The translations under genes and the position numbers were made by a program. This document shows, one piece after another, positions 15,343-23,444 of a DNA stretch of 27,644 nucleotides. The notes under the pieces were generated by a model. The model was given only the letters and a program-made list of their open reading frames with translations. It was not told where the DNA came from and did no database searches. The stretch covers positions 1 to 27,644 of the forward strand of contig DASWMI010000099.1 of the NCBI GenBank assembly GCA_036399835.1, read 5' to 3'. This DNA comes from DASYML01 sp036399835 (GTDB lineage: Bacteria; Acidobacteriota; Blastocatellia; Pyrinomonadales; Pyrinomonadaceae). Numbering within the stretch: position 1 is the first letter of the stretch; each line of letters begins with the position of its first letter.

Positions 15343-16184
15343 TGCTTGTTCTCCCCCTTTTGCGGCGGGTTCACGTCCTGATAACGCCCGTCCAGCTCCG
15401 CCTTGATAGAGCGGCCTGCGGCGGTCGCGTTTTTAACATAAGCAATAACGGCATCGCGCATCGTTATGCCGAGCGGCTGAATCTGTTTCGACTGTTTGAG
15501 AATCGCTGAATACTCGCCGCCGCGATTGACCAGATAATCTATCGTCACGATGTTGTAGGTGGCGGCGGGGTCTATCTCTCTTTCCGTCCCGTCTGGTCCA
15601 ATAAGCTTGAGGCCGACAATCTCGTTCTTCTTGTCCGTGATTGCACGATACCTGATGCGCGCGCCCGCCTGCGCCGGCTCGTCTCCGATCATCATCACGT
15701 CGAGCAGACGCCTGAGCTGGTCGCCCGTCAACTGGACCACCACGAGCGCATTTTCAAAAGGCAGTAGCTCGAAGATGTCGCTCACGCGTAGCTCGCCCGG
15801 CGTAATCACATTCTTGCGCAGCCCGCCTTTATTGGTAATCGCTAGCTCGACAGGCTTGCCCGTGGAGACTTGCGCGCGCTCGCGCAGCGCATCGGCCACG
15901 AAATTTCCCATCGTCCCGCCGCCGATGCCCTCCTTCTTCAGCTCGCCATCGAGCCTCCCGATGACCACTTCAAGCTCGCGCACCTTAGGGCTGTAGGGCG
16001 CGATGATGGCATTGAGCGCGGGGTCGTCCGGGATACCGGCGTTGACCTCCTGCTCGGTCACACGCGCGCGTGGCGCTGTCGGCTGAGCTGTCTTTTGCTG
16101 TGCCTTCCCGACCTCAAAGCCGCACAGCACGAGGCACGGCAAGAGGAAGGCCCATAAAGCATTTCGCATCTTTAATCGCAACAT
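15339..16184 (-). CDS. 5'-nucleotidase C-terminal domain protein, secreted
   Basis: This 281-residue protein has a signal peptide (MRNALWAFLLPCLVLCGFEVGKAQ after the first five residues). It consists of a 5_nucleotid_C domain: GTMGNFVADALRERA, ELAITNKGGLRKNV, DIFELLPFENALVVVQLTGDQL and YNIVTIDYLVNRGGEY. This half normally binds the nucleoside moiety in UshA. I chose the ATG at 16184 because AGGG lies a few bases before it and it leads straight into the signal peptide; a further ATG at 16232 is in frame but adds 16 unlikely residues. Its stop overlaps the start of the catalytic-half gene by 4 bp, so the two are translationally coupled. Confidence 0.9.
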   Translation of the reverse strand: MLRLKMRNALWAFLLPCLVLCGFEVGKAQQKTAQPTAPRARVTEQEVNAGIPDDPALNAIIAPYSPKVRELEVVIGRLDGELKKEGIGGGTMGNFVADALRERAQVSTGKPVELAITNKGGLRKNVITPGELRVSDIFELLPFENALVVVQLTGDQLRRLLDVMMIGDEPAQAGARIRYRAITDKKNEIVGLKLIGPDGTEREIDPAATYNIVTIDYLVNRGGEYSAILKQSKQIQPLGITMRDAVIAYVKNATAAGRSIKAELDGRYQDVNPPQKGENKQ

Positions 16185-16406
16185 TTTCGTCCCTGTTAGT
16201 CTCGGATTCGGACAAGATAGTTCGGAACTCACGAAGCCGGACCTTTCGGACTCCCGGACTATTTACCATTGACCTGCGGAGAGAGCTTTTCTAGTATGTC
16301 GCACCACAAGGCGCGCACGCAAACGCCCGCGCGGATTGTCTCATTGGCTGGTTGGACCGATGAATCAACGAGTCAATGATAAAATTTATAGGATTGGAGA
16401 CTTATC

Positions 16407-16976
16407 TTGGCTACTTCTTCCGCACATCTCGATTCCGAATTCAGCAACACGAATCTCGGCCCGCTCATTTCAGCCGAAGAGATACAGACGCGCATATGTG
16501 AGTTGGGCGCGGAGATTACGCGCGATTACGCGGGCAAGAATCCGCTGCTCATCGGCGTGCTCAAGGGCGCCTGTCTCTTTTTGAGCGACCTCATGCGCGC
16601 CATAGATCTGCGCCTCGCCGTGGAGTTTATGGCAATCTCCAGTTACGGCGCGTCCACACGCTCGTCCGGCGAAGTCCGCATCATCAAAGACCTGGACGTG
16701 CCGATTGAAGGCCGCGACATACTGGTTGTCGAAGACATAGTGGACACCGGACTGACGCTCTCATATCTGCTGGCGAACCTGCGCTCGCGCGGCGCTTCAA
16801 GCGTCAAGCTCGTGGCGCTGCTGGACAAACCGGAACGGCGCAAGAGCGAAGTCACAATCGATTACAGAGGCTTTAGCATCCCGGACGAATTCGTCGTCGG
16901 CTACGGTCTGGACTTCGCCGAGCGTTACCGCAATCTCCCTTACATAGCCGTCCTCAAAGACCCGAATCAAGGATGA
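16407..16976 (+). CDS. hpt: Hypoxanthine(-guanine) phosphoribosyltransferase
   Basis: Hpt converts hypoxanthine (and usually guanine) with PRPP to IMP/GMP, recapturing purine bases. The 189-residue protein has the PRPP loop VVEDIVDTGLT (about residues 111-121), LLIGVLKGACLFLSDL, the flexible-loop region FMAISSYGASTRSSGEVRI, and the C-terminal base-binding segment PDEFVVGYGLDFAERYRNLPYIAVL. The start is TTG at 16407, with GGAGA six bases before it. The N-terminal 20 residues before ISAEEI are not conserved. It is convergent with deoB and divergent from the nucleotidase pair, a placement consistent with a purine salvage role. Confidence 0.95.
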   Translation: MATSSAHLDSEFSNTNLGPLISAEEIQTRICELGAEITRDYAGKNPLLIGVLKGACLFLSDLMRAIDLRLAVEFMAISSYGASTRSSGEVRIIKDLDVPIEGRDILVVEDIVDTGLTLSYLLANLRSRGASSVKLVALLDKPERRKSEVTIDYRGFSIPDEFVVGYGLDFAERYRNLPYIAVLKDPNQG

Positions 16977-17044
16977 AAGAAAAGGCTGGACCAGAAGCGC
17001 GGCGGCACGTGGGCTAAAAGAGTTGATTCAGTTGTTCAATAGAC

Positions 17045-17057
17045 CACTGGACCAGTG
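17045..17057. repeat. Perfect odd palindrome containing CTGGACCAG
   Basis: CACTGGACCAGTG is a perfect 13-bp palindrome around a central A, in the 103-bp space between the convergent hpt and deoB genes. A second GCTGGACCAG lies at about 16982. There is no T-run. It is an intergenic example of a word that is very frequent in this chromosome (see findings). Confidence 0.5.
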
Positions 17058-17079
17058 ATGAAATCTCGCCGGTTAATCT

Positions 17080-18300
17080 TTAATCTTTCATCGCTGCCGC
17101 GTTCCGCGTCTCTTTTCCCTGCTCAATCTCGCCTAGAAAGCTCTCGCCCATCGTCAGACTGAGTCCGAAGTTGGCGGCAATCGTCTGGCCTATGTCCGCG
17201 AGCGAGCGGCGTGTGCCGAGGTTGACGCCCGCGCGGGCGTTCCTACCAAACGCCAGGAGCGGGACGTATTCGCGCGTGTGGTCCGTGCCTGGGAAAGTCG
17301 GGTCGTTGCCGTGATCCGCCGTGATGATAAAGAGGTCGCGCGCGCTCATGGCAGCTTCTATCTCAGGCAGGCGCGCATCGAAATGCTCAAGGGCGCGCGC
17401 GTAGCCTTCCGTGTCGCGGCGGTGTCCGTAGAGCATGTCGAAGTCAACAAGATTGGTGAAGATTAGGCCGCGCGTCTTATCCGAGAGCGCGCGCAGGGTC
17501 TGGTCAATCGCTTGATTGTTGTTCTTGGCGGTCAGGTCCTCTGTCACGCCGACGTTATCGTAGATGGAAGCAATCTTGCCTATGCAAACCACTTCAAGAC
17601 CGGCTTCGGAAAGGAGCGGCAGTAGATTCTCGCGTGGCGGAGGCACAGCGTAATCGTGGCGATTCTCGGTCCGGCGAAAAGCTCCCGCCTCGCCCAGGAA
17701 GGGGCGCGCGATGACGCGCCCGACCTCATGCTCGCCGCTCAGAATCCGTCGCGCCTGCAAGCAGATTTGATAGAGCCTCTCGACGGGAATAATCTCTTCG
17801 TGCGCGGCGATTTGAAAGACGGAATCGGCTGAAGTGTAAACGATAGGCTTGCCAGTGCGGACGTGCTCCGCGCCCAACTCCTTGATAATCTCCGTGCCCG
17901 AGGCAGGGACATTGCCGAGCACGCCGGGGACATTCGTCTCGCTGATAAAGCGCGAGATAATCTCCTGCGGGAAGCCTTCAGGGTAAGTCGGGAAGGCTTT
18001 ATCGAGCACAATCCCGGCCATCTCCCAGTGGCCCGTCGTCGTGTCCTTCCCGTTCGAGCGCAGAGCGCAACGCCCGTATGAGCCGCGCGCAGTATCGCTC
18101 GGCGGCACGTTCGGCAGCGGGCGGATATTGCCAAGCCCGTAAGCTTGCAAGTTTGGCAGGCGGACCTCTCTCGATGCGCAAATGTGGCCTAAAGTATCCG
18201 ACCCCGCATCGCCCCACGCGGCGGCGTCCGGCATCTCCCCAATTCCAGCCGAATCGAGCACGATCAACAGGATGCGCTCAAAAGGACTCTCGCTCTCCAT
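17080..18300 (-). CDS. deoB: Phosphopentomutase
   Basis: DeoB interconverts (deoxy)ribose 1-phosphate and 5-phosphate, linking nucleoside phosphorolysis to DeoC and RpiB. The 406-residue protein shows the alkaline-phosphatase-superfamily metal sites: ILLIVLDSAGIGEMPDAAAWGD (residues 11-32), the phospho-acceptor threonine region NGKDTTTGHWEMAG, FTNLVDFDMLYGHRRD, FIITADHGNDPTFPGTDHTREYVPLL. Length is normal for the family. GGAGAGG lies about ten bases before the ATG. The C-terminal few residues (EQGKETRNAAAMKD) are a charged tail. It is transcribed towards hpt, separated from the nucleotidase/rpiB/deoC run by that gene. Confidence 0.97.
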   Translation of the reverse strand: MESESPFERILLIVLDSAGIGEMPDAAAWGDAGSDTLGHICASREVRLPNLQAYGLGNIRPLPNVPPSDTARGSYGRCALRSNGKDTTTGHWEMAGIVLDKAFPTYPEGFPQEIISRFISETNVPGVLGNVPASGTEIIKELGAEHVRTGKPIVYTSADSVFQIAAHEEIIPVERLYQICLQARRILSGEHEVGRVIARPFLGEAGAFRRTENRHDYAVPPPRENLLPLLSEAGLEVVCIGKIASIYDNVGVTEDLTAKNNNQAIDQTLRALSDKTRGLIFTNLVDFDMLYGHRRDTEGYARALEHFDARLPEIEAAMSARDLFIITADHGNDPTFPGTDHTREYVPLLAFGRNARAGVNLGTRRSLADIGQTIAANFGLSLTMGESFLGEIEQGKETRNAAAMKD

Positions 18301-18474
18301 AAATCAGAAGCCTCTCCAAAAATACTCCAAGGTTGATGAAACGCGAGCTATCTTAACACAGCCCGCGCTGAGGCTCTGAACATCAGACCATGACCGTACA
18401 TCTCACACTCGCTGCGTGATAAAGCCTCAGCTTGCAGCAACAGATTTTGCTTTCCAGAGTCCGGGCGCCTGGGT

Positions 18475-19725
18475 TTAACTCCTGGGTGCGTAATAGCCTT
18501 CGCGTGCGCGGACCTGTGCGCCGCCGCTCACGCCTTTGACTTCGACCTTGATGGCGCGAAAGCGTCCGTCGCGGGTTTTGTTGGAGGGGTAATAGCCGAG
18601 GCTATACTGCGTGCCGATCTCGTTGGCTACTTGCGCGAAGGCTGCGCGGGCATCGCGCAGGTCTGTGGCCGTAAAATTCCTGCCGCCCGAGGCGCGCGCC
18701 AGGTCGTTCATCTCCTGCCGGGCCAGCCCGTAGAGCTTGCGGCTAATCTCCATCCGCTGAAATGGACCAAGGCTGCAAAAGCTTTCGTATTCGGAAGCGT
18801 CCGCGCGCGGGACAAAGATTCTGCGGTAACGCGCCAGTTGTGTCTGCGAGAGACCGAGGCGGCCATCGTCCTGGCAATCCCTGAGCAGGCGGTCTTCGAC
18901 GAAATCCTCCGTGTTGACCTGTATGAAATAGCAGGCCACGCCCGCGCGCAAGAGCCTTGAGCGAGCATCCGAGAATTCGGCCTCGCTGGTCGAATCCACT
19001 CCGTCCGTGAGCGCGACGACGGCGCGGCGACCGCGTACTTCAGCACGCGCAGGCTCGTTAAAAACATCCTGCGCAATCCGCTCCAGCGCATCATAAAAGG
19101 GCGTGCCGTTGCTCGTCCCGATATTCTCCACGGCCTTGCGCAAGGCATCACGGTTGCTCGTTAATTTCGTCAACACATCTACGGTAGCGAGTCTGGCATC
19201 GCCCTCCTGTCGAGAGTTGAAGGCCACGAGCGCCACGCGGTCGTCAGGGCGCAGGGCTTCAAGAAAAGCGTTGGCCGCGCGTTTGATGAGAGCCACGTCG
19301 GCGCGCGTCGAGCCGGAAGTATCGAGCAGGAGCGCGACTTCAAAGGGGGCTTCGGTGGTCGCAAAGTTTGTGATGCGCTGCGGTCGCCCGTCTTCGTAAA
19401 GAATAAAATTTTCAGGCCGCAGCGAGACCAGCGGGCGGCCCGTCGTGTCATAAACCACAGCCGGGACAGAGACAAGCTGCGTCTCTACGCGCACGACATC
19501 TCCCTCTTCAACCTCTTCGACCTGCTGCGCGTTGGCAGATTTGGAAGCATTCGGGGCGGGCTGTGTTGGACCAACCCTGCGCGGCCTCTGCTGTTTGTTG
19601 CCCTGCGTTTGCACACGCGCGCCCGTCGCCGCCAGGCTCAGGCTAAAGATGACGATGGCGAGCAGGAGAAGCTGTGCGCGCTTGAGTTGTCGGCCCGGCA
19701 TTGAAGTGGAAGGGGGATTTCGCAT
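18475..19725 (-). CDS. Secreted von Willebrand factor A domain protein, paralogue of 2009-3349
   Basis: This 416-residue protein has a signal peptide (hydrophobic residues 18-33, LLLLAIVIFSLSLAAT). A low-complexity linker contains RPRRVGPTQ, nearly the same as RPRRVGQT in the first VWA protein. The lead-in VRVETQLVSVPAVVYD...FILYEDG and a VWA domain with MIDAS residues DTSGS, SNGTPFYDAL and LTDGVDS follow. A cysteine pair (RDCQDDG ... SFCSLG) in an insert is absent from the paralogue. The C-terminus has IGTQYSLGYYP and a basic tail. The VWFA-related Acidobacterial family assignment is secure; ligand and role are unknown. Confidence 0.9.
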   Translation of the reverse strand: MRNPPSTSMPGRQLKRAQLLLLAIVIFSLSLAATGARVQTQGNKQQRPRRVGPTQPAPNASKSANAQQVEEVEEGDVVRVETQLVSVPAVVYDTTGRPLVSLRPENFILYEDGRPQRITNFATTEAPFEVALLLDTSGSTRADVALIKRAANAFLEALRPDDRVALVAFNSRQEGDARLATVDVLTKLTSNRDALRKAVENIGTSNGTPFYDALERIAQDVFNEPARAEVRGRRAVVALTDGVDSTSEAEFSDARSRLLRAGVACYFIQVNTEDFVEDRLLRDCQDDGRLGLSQTQLARYRRIFVPRADASEYESFCSLGPFQRMEISRKLYGLARQEMNDLARASGGRNFTATDLRDARAAFAQVANEIGTQYSLGYYPSNKTRDGRFRAIKVEVKGVSGGAQVRAREGYYAPRS

Positions 19726-19808
19726 AGTCTTAACGTCACCGGCACACTGAAATTTGAGATGCCTATTTTAACCGTAAAGGCTGGCCGGGCCAAAGGAGCG
19801 AGCAGGAA

Positions 19809-19997
19809 ATGTCTGTCATCGGAAGGCTGGACGATCAGGTTAACAAGATATTGATTACGCCCATCGAGAAAAGAGGCGAAGACGATGAACCGGATTCGCA
19901 AAGGACAGAAGAGCAGAGGTCTCAACCCGTAGAAGATAGCTCGCCCGCGAGAGAGCAAAAGTCTCATCATGAAGGGCTGCCTGTCTGGCTGTTATAA
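19809..19997 (+). CDS. Small conserved hypothetical protein (62 residues)
   Basis: The protein starts MSVIGRLDDQVNKILITPI, continues with a strongly charged, disordered middle of about 30 residues, and ends with the hydrophobic cap EGLPVWLL. AGGAG and AGGA lie just before the ATG. The pattern of a conserved head, variable charged middle and a C-terminal LPVWLL recalls small Acidobacterial proteins I have seen, but I know no function. Conserved ends with a free middle suggest a linker peptide binding one partner at each end. It is divergent from the VWA gene. Confidence 0.65.
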   Translation: MSVIGRLDDQVNKILITPIEKRGEDDEPDSQRTEEQRSQPVEDSSPAREQKSHHEGLPVWLL

Positions 19998-20037
19998 AAG
20001 GCCGCTCACAAAACTTCAATTCTCAAAACGGGCTGGA

Positions 20038-20063
20038 CCAGCCTGACAGTTGGTCCAGGCTGG
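20038..20063. repeat. Hairpin CCAGCCTG/CAGGCTGG carrying two TGGACCA-type words
   Basis: CCAGCCTG (20038-20045) pairs with CAGGCTGG (20056-20063), loop ten bases. The copies of GGACCAG and TGGTCCAG fall in and around the arms. It follows the 62-residue gene by 41 bp and may be its terminator, although no T-run follows. Confidence 0.4.
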
Positions 20064-20065
20064 CA

Positions 20066-20094
20066 TTGACATTCCTTACCTTTAGGCAGATAGT
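20066..20094 (+). promoter_or_regulatory. Candidate sigma-70 promoter for the DUF4214 protein gene
   Basis: A perfect TTGACA (20066-20071) is followed after 17 bp by GATAGT (20089-20094), four of six consensus bases, 158 bp before the preferred start at 20253. Confidence 0.35.
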
Positions 20095-20252
20095 CAAGGC
20101 CGTCTTCAGTTAATTTACCCTCCCAGGGAAAACTCATCAATCAAATGGTGCCTTTTCCCCTCACGTAGTAAATGAATGTGGGCTTAAAGATCGACTCTTC
20201 AGCAAGACCTCTAAATCTTCAACCGCCACAGCCTCAGCCAGAAAGTAGCGCC

Positions 20253-22046
20253 ATGAGAATCAGACCTCTCTTTATCTACCTCACAATTGTCATCCTTGCA
20301 GCATTAGCTCTTGTTCCAATCAGCCGGGCTGCGACAAGTTTCTTCCAGGGTTTTGAGACGGACAATAGCGGGTGGGATGTCCTTGCCGGACAGTATACGG
20401 CGACCCGCGTCGCCAGCGGCACGAACGGCGTGCCGTCTAAGACGGGGAGCTTCCACGCGGAGGCCGGACAGTTTGACCTGGATAATGACGGCGGCAGCGC
20501 GTTTACGCGTTGGGGTGGATACGAGACGGTCTTTCCGACTGATGGCTACATCACCTCCGTAGATGTCTATCTGGATGCTTCGCTCGCCGCCACGATGCCC
20601 GATGTGCGCTTTGATTTTTCATCTGCCATCAACAATAACGCTGGCAGCTTCCGCCGCGACTTTGTTTTTAACGCGGGCACAGACCCGACGACGGGCGGCG
20701 CAGGCATAGGCTTTATTATCAGCGCGAGCAACAACGCCGGAAGGTCTAACAGTTTCCCTTCCAACCCGGCCCGCGACCCTTTTCATGTCACGACTACGGG
20801 CTGGTACACGCTCGAACATCGCTTCTTTAACGGCGGCGGCGTCTTGAATTGCATGATGCGGCTACTGGACTCATCGGGCGCGGTGCTCCATACCTGGACC
20901 TTGAGCGACCCCAGCGACACTATCGCCACTATCGGCGGCCATCGTTACGGCTGGTTTGCCTCCAACGAATTTAGTTTCCTCGCCTTTGATAACACTACGC
21001 TACGGCAGATAGCCCCGACAGCGGCAGCAACAAACATCAGTGGTCGCATCAAGACCAGCGACGGCCAGCCGCTCGCCGGCGTAGTCCTCAGCCTCAGCGG
21101 CTCTAGCTTGCAGCGCACAATCACCGACTCCGCAGGCTTTTATCAATTCGCCAACGTCGAAACGGACGGCTTCTACACCGTCTCGCCCGACAGGACCGAC
21201 TACTCTTTCTCTCCCACAGCGCAAAGTTTCTCTCTGTTAGCCAACAAGACAGACGCAGATTTCACCGCCACCGCCGCCAATGCGCAGACGGCTAATCCAC
21301 TGGACACGGAAATGTTCTTCGTCCGCCAGCAATATCTGGATTTCCTCGGACGTGAACCCGATCCCGCAGGACTCGCCTACTGGTCCAGCCAGATTGAGAA
21401 CTGCACACCCCAGCCTTCATGCAGAGCCACTCGCAGAATCGCAGTCTCTGCCGCCTTCCTCATCGAAACAGAGTTTCAACAGACCGGCTCTTTTGTCTAT
21501 CGCCTCTACAAAGCAGCTTTAGGCAGACGCATCAATTATCAGGAGTTCTCAGAGGACCGCCAGCAAGTCGTCGCAAATGGCCATCCGGAGCAGAGCCAGA
21601 CCCTCTTTGCAGACTCTTTCGTTCGGCGTCCGGAGTTCATCCAGAAATATCAAAACTCGACTTCTGCCGAGAGCTTTGTTGACATGTTGCTGACAACCAT
21701 CTGGCAGGCATCAGCGGCAGATTTGGGAGCAGAACGCAGCCTCATGATAGAGCTATACAAGACAGGCAACAGTATGCATGAGAGCCGCGCATCAGTCTTA
21801 AGATATGCGATCGAGGAGCAGCAGTTGAGAGCAGTGGAGTACAACCGTGCGTTTGTCTTGATGCAGTATTTCGGGTATTTGCAGAGAGAGCCGGAAGAGG
21901 GAGGGTATCAGTTCTGGCTTAATGTTTTGAACAATAAAGAGCCAGGCAATTACAGAGGGATGGTCTGTGCATTTGTCACCAGTGCAGAATATCAGGAGAG
22001 GTTCAGTTCAGTTGTGACGCACAGTAATCGTGAGTGCAGGCAGTAA
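20253..22046 (+). CDS. Secreted multidomain protein with carboxypeptidase-regulatory-like and DUF4214 domains
   Basis: I start this 597-residue protein at 20253 because it opens directly with a signal peptide (MRIRPLFIYLTIVILAALAL...SRA); an ATG at 20172 is in frame but adds 27 unlikely residues. Residues about 30-255 form a jelly-roll/lectin-like region (FFQGFETDNSGWDV, ending FLAFDNTTLRQI). Residues 260-340 are a carboxypeptidase-regulatory-like beta-sandwich (ISGRIKTSDGQPLAGVVLSL...DSAGFYQFANV). Residues 350-597 hold DUF4214-type units (RQQYLDFLGREPDPAGLAYW, VYRLYKAALGR and YFGYLQREPEEGGYQFW). Such proteins are exported and probably surface-bound; whether they bind sugars is an inference. 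Confidence 0.88.
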   Translation: MRIRPLFIYLTIVILAALALVPISRAATSFFQGFETDNSGWDVLAGQYTATRVASGTNGVPSKTGSFHAEAGQFDLDNDGGSAFTRWGGYETVFPTDGYITSVDVYLDASLAATMPDVRFDFSSAINNNAGSFRRDFVFNAGTDPTTGGAGIGFIISASNNAGRSNSFPSNPARDPFHVTTTGWYTLEHRFFNGGGVLNCMMRLLDSSGAVLHTWTLSDPSDTIATIGGHRYGWFASNEFSFLAFDNTTLRQIAPTAAATNISGRIKTSDGQPLAGVVLSLSGSSLQRTITDSAGFYQFANVETDGFYTVSPDRTDYSFSPTAQSFSLLANKTDADFTATAANAQTANPLDTEMFFVRQQYLDFLGREPDPAGLAYWSSQIENCTPQPSCRATRRIAVSAAFLIETEFQQTGSFVYRLYKAALGRRINYQEFSEDRQQVVANGHPEQSQTLFADSFVRRPEFIQKYQNSTSAESFVDMLLTTIWQASAADLGAERSLMIELYKTGNSMHESRASVLRYAIEEQQLRAVEYNRAFVLMQYFGYLQREPEEGGYQFWLNVLNNKEPGNYRGMVCAFVTSAEYQERFSSVVTHSNRECRQ

Positions 22047-22147
22047 AACGTGCTGACAGCAGGGCCTTTGTGTTCTTCGGGTAGATAAGCCAGGCTTTTA
22101 TCAATCGGCGGCGCATTTGACCTTTCGGTCAGGCAGGCGCGGAGTAT

Positions 22148-22177
22148 TTGACACAGAAGCGAGTTGTAGGGTAGAAA
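22148..22177 (+). promoter_or_regulatory. Candidate promoter for the tRNA pair
   Basis: TTGACA (22148-22153) is followed after 18 bp by TAGAAA (22172-22177), upstream of the tRNA-Val gene. The -10 box is weak and the leader would be about 50 bases. Confidence 0.3.
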
Positions 22178-22234
22178 AGAGTTCGCTTGAAACGCGCCTA
22201 GAAACGGCAGAGCAAGTTTTGAAAAGATGCCGAT

Positions 22235-22309
22235 AGGCACGTATGTCAATGGTAGACGGCTTCCCTTACAAGGAAGAGGTTGGGGGTTCGAGTCCCTCCG
22301 TGCCTACCA
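22235..22309 (+). tRNA. tRNA-Val (anticodon TAC)
   Basis: The cloverleaf folds by eye. Acceptor AGGCACG/CGTGCCT, D-stem TGTC/GACG with loop AATGGTA, anticodon stem CTTCC/GGAAG with loop CTTACAA (T33, anticodon TAC), variable AGGTT, T-stem GGGGG/CCCTC around TTCGAGT, then discriminator A and an encoded CCA. Confidence 0.95.
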
Positions 22310-22337
22310 CAGAGTTTGAAAATTAAAAGGTTTTACC

Positions 22338-22415
<78 letters not shown>

Positions 22416-22423
22416 TTTTGAAG

Positions 22424-22454
22424 AGCGCGCCTGTCTCGTTGAGGGCGCGCTTTT
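22424..22454 (+). terminator. Intrinsic terminator of the tRNA transcript
   Basis: AGCGCGCC (22424-22431) pairs with GGCGCGCT (22444-22451), loop 12 bases, followed by a TTTT run. It starts nine bases after the CCA of tRNA-Asp. Confidence 0.85.
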
Positions 22455-22557
22455 CTACTTTTACCGCGTATTTGCAGCCATTCTCAAAGGGTAGAACATT
22501 TGGCCATGTGCGCCTGACTGAAGCTATTTCGCCCTTTTTACTCCCTTGAGTCCCGTC

Positions 22558-22580
22558 AAAATTCCCGCACGGGAAAATTT
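22558..22580 (-). terminator. Probable terminator of the M41-like gene
   Basis: TTCCCGCACGGGAA with flanking A/T-rich arms forms a short hairpin. On the minus strand it lies 25 bp past the stop of the protease-like gene and is followed by a TTTTG run. Confidence 0.45.
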
Positions 22581-22604
22581 CTTGAAAAAAATACGACCTA
22601 AGGC

Positions 22605-23378
22605 TCAAGCGTGTTCTTCTCTCAGCGCGCGTCTAATAATTGCTTTCGCCTGGCGCCCACCGATAGCTCTCACTCCGCGGATTTCATTCTCAGTTCTTAG
22701 GGTCTGGGCTAGCGCCTTAACTGCTGCCCAATTGGTCGGGTCCCTGAGAATGTTCCGCGCTCGTATCCGTAGCCATCTAAGGTAGGCGTTAAGTTCCATC
22801 TCCTCGTGAGCCACATTGCCGGCGAGCATCTTGGCCTGCGGGAAGTCCTCCCCTCGGCCGTTGCGCCCTCCCGTGAAAAGCTCTTGGGCGACTTGTCCGG
22901 CGAAGATAACGAGGATTTGTCGCTCAACCTGCTTGCTCGGGGCGTCCGGCTGAAACCAATCACTCAGCGGGTGAGCGCGAACTCGTCGCGACGTTTTTGC
23001 ATTCTTTCCAACAGAAACGGGTTTAATCCGACAGCACTGAATATGTGCCATCACCGCATGGCCGGACTCATGGTGGGCGGCCATCTCCAGGATTTCGCCT
23101 TGTGTTCGCGAGGTCTTCTTGGGGGTAGCCGTCTTGCGCAGGACGGTCTCGACAGTGTCGCCTATCTTCCCGTCGAAAACTATGTCAAGGAACCAGAGCT
23201 GATCAACTCTTCTTAGATCAACTGCCATGGGGTTGCGCTGGATGAAGCGCCTGCCCTCGTTGCGGTGAACTAGCAAGGGGTCGGCAGGGCTATTCGTCTG
23301 CATCCGCTGAAATCTAATCAATCCCTCATGCATCCACCTTCTTACCTTCTGAGCGCTAACTCCCAGATATTGAGCCAA
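22605..23378 (-). CDS. M41-like zinc metalloprotease domain with HTH, C-terminal part of an interrupted gene
   Basis: The 257 codons from a TTG at 23378 begin inside a helix-turn-helix (QYLGVSAQKVRRWMHEGLIRF), followed by a linker with NPMAVDLRRVDQLWFLDI. Residues 93-257 resemble the M41 (FtsH) peptidase domain: HESGH at 103-107 (HEXXH zinc site), then VERQILVIFAGQVAQELFTGG and a helical tail. No AAA ATPase is present. The frame is open upstream of the TTG as far as TGA at 23445-23447, which is the stop of the preceding ORF in the same frame. So this is most likely the C-terminal part of one 470-codon gene split by a nonsense codon. It may still be made from the TTG; no clear Shine-Dalgarno supports that. 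Confidence 0.65.
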   Translation of the reverse strand: MAQYLGVSAQKVRRWMHEGLIRFQRMQTNSPADPLLVHRNEGRRFIQRNPMAVDLRRVDQLWFLDIVFDGKIGDTVETVLRKTATPKKTSRTQGEILEMAAHHESGHAVMAHIQCCRIKPVSVGKNAKTSRRVRAHPLSDWFQPDAPSKQVERQILVIFAGQVAQELFTGGRNGRGEDFPQAKMLAGNVAHEEMELNAYLRWLRIRARNILRDPTNWAAVKALAQTLRTENEIRGVRAIGGRQAKAIIRRALREEHA

Positions 23379-23444
23379 CTGTTCCTGGCAATAGTAAGGG
23401 GTGCCCTGCCGTAGATTGTGCTGGGTAATTCGATCCCGGATGGA

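Noticed and set aside
22806..23216. Plus-strand ORF of 136 codons
   Set aside because: It is antisense to the HEXXH protease-like domain and has no ribosome site or motif.
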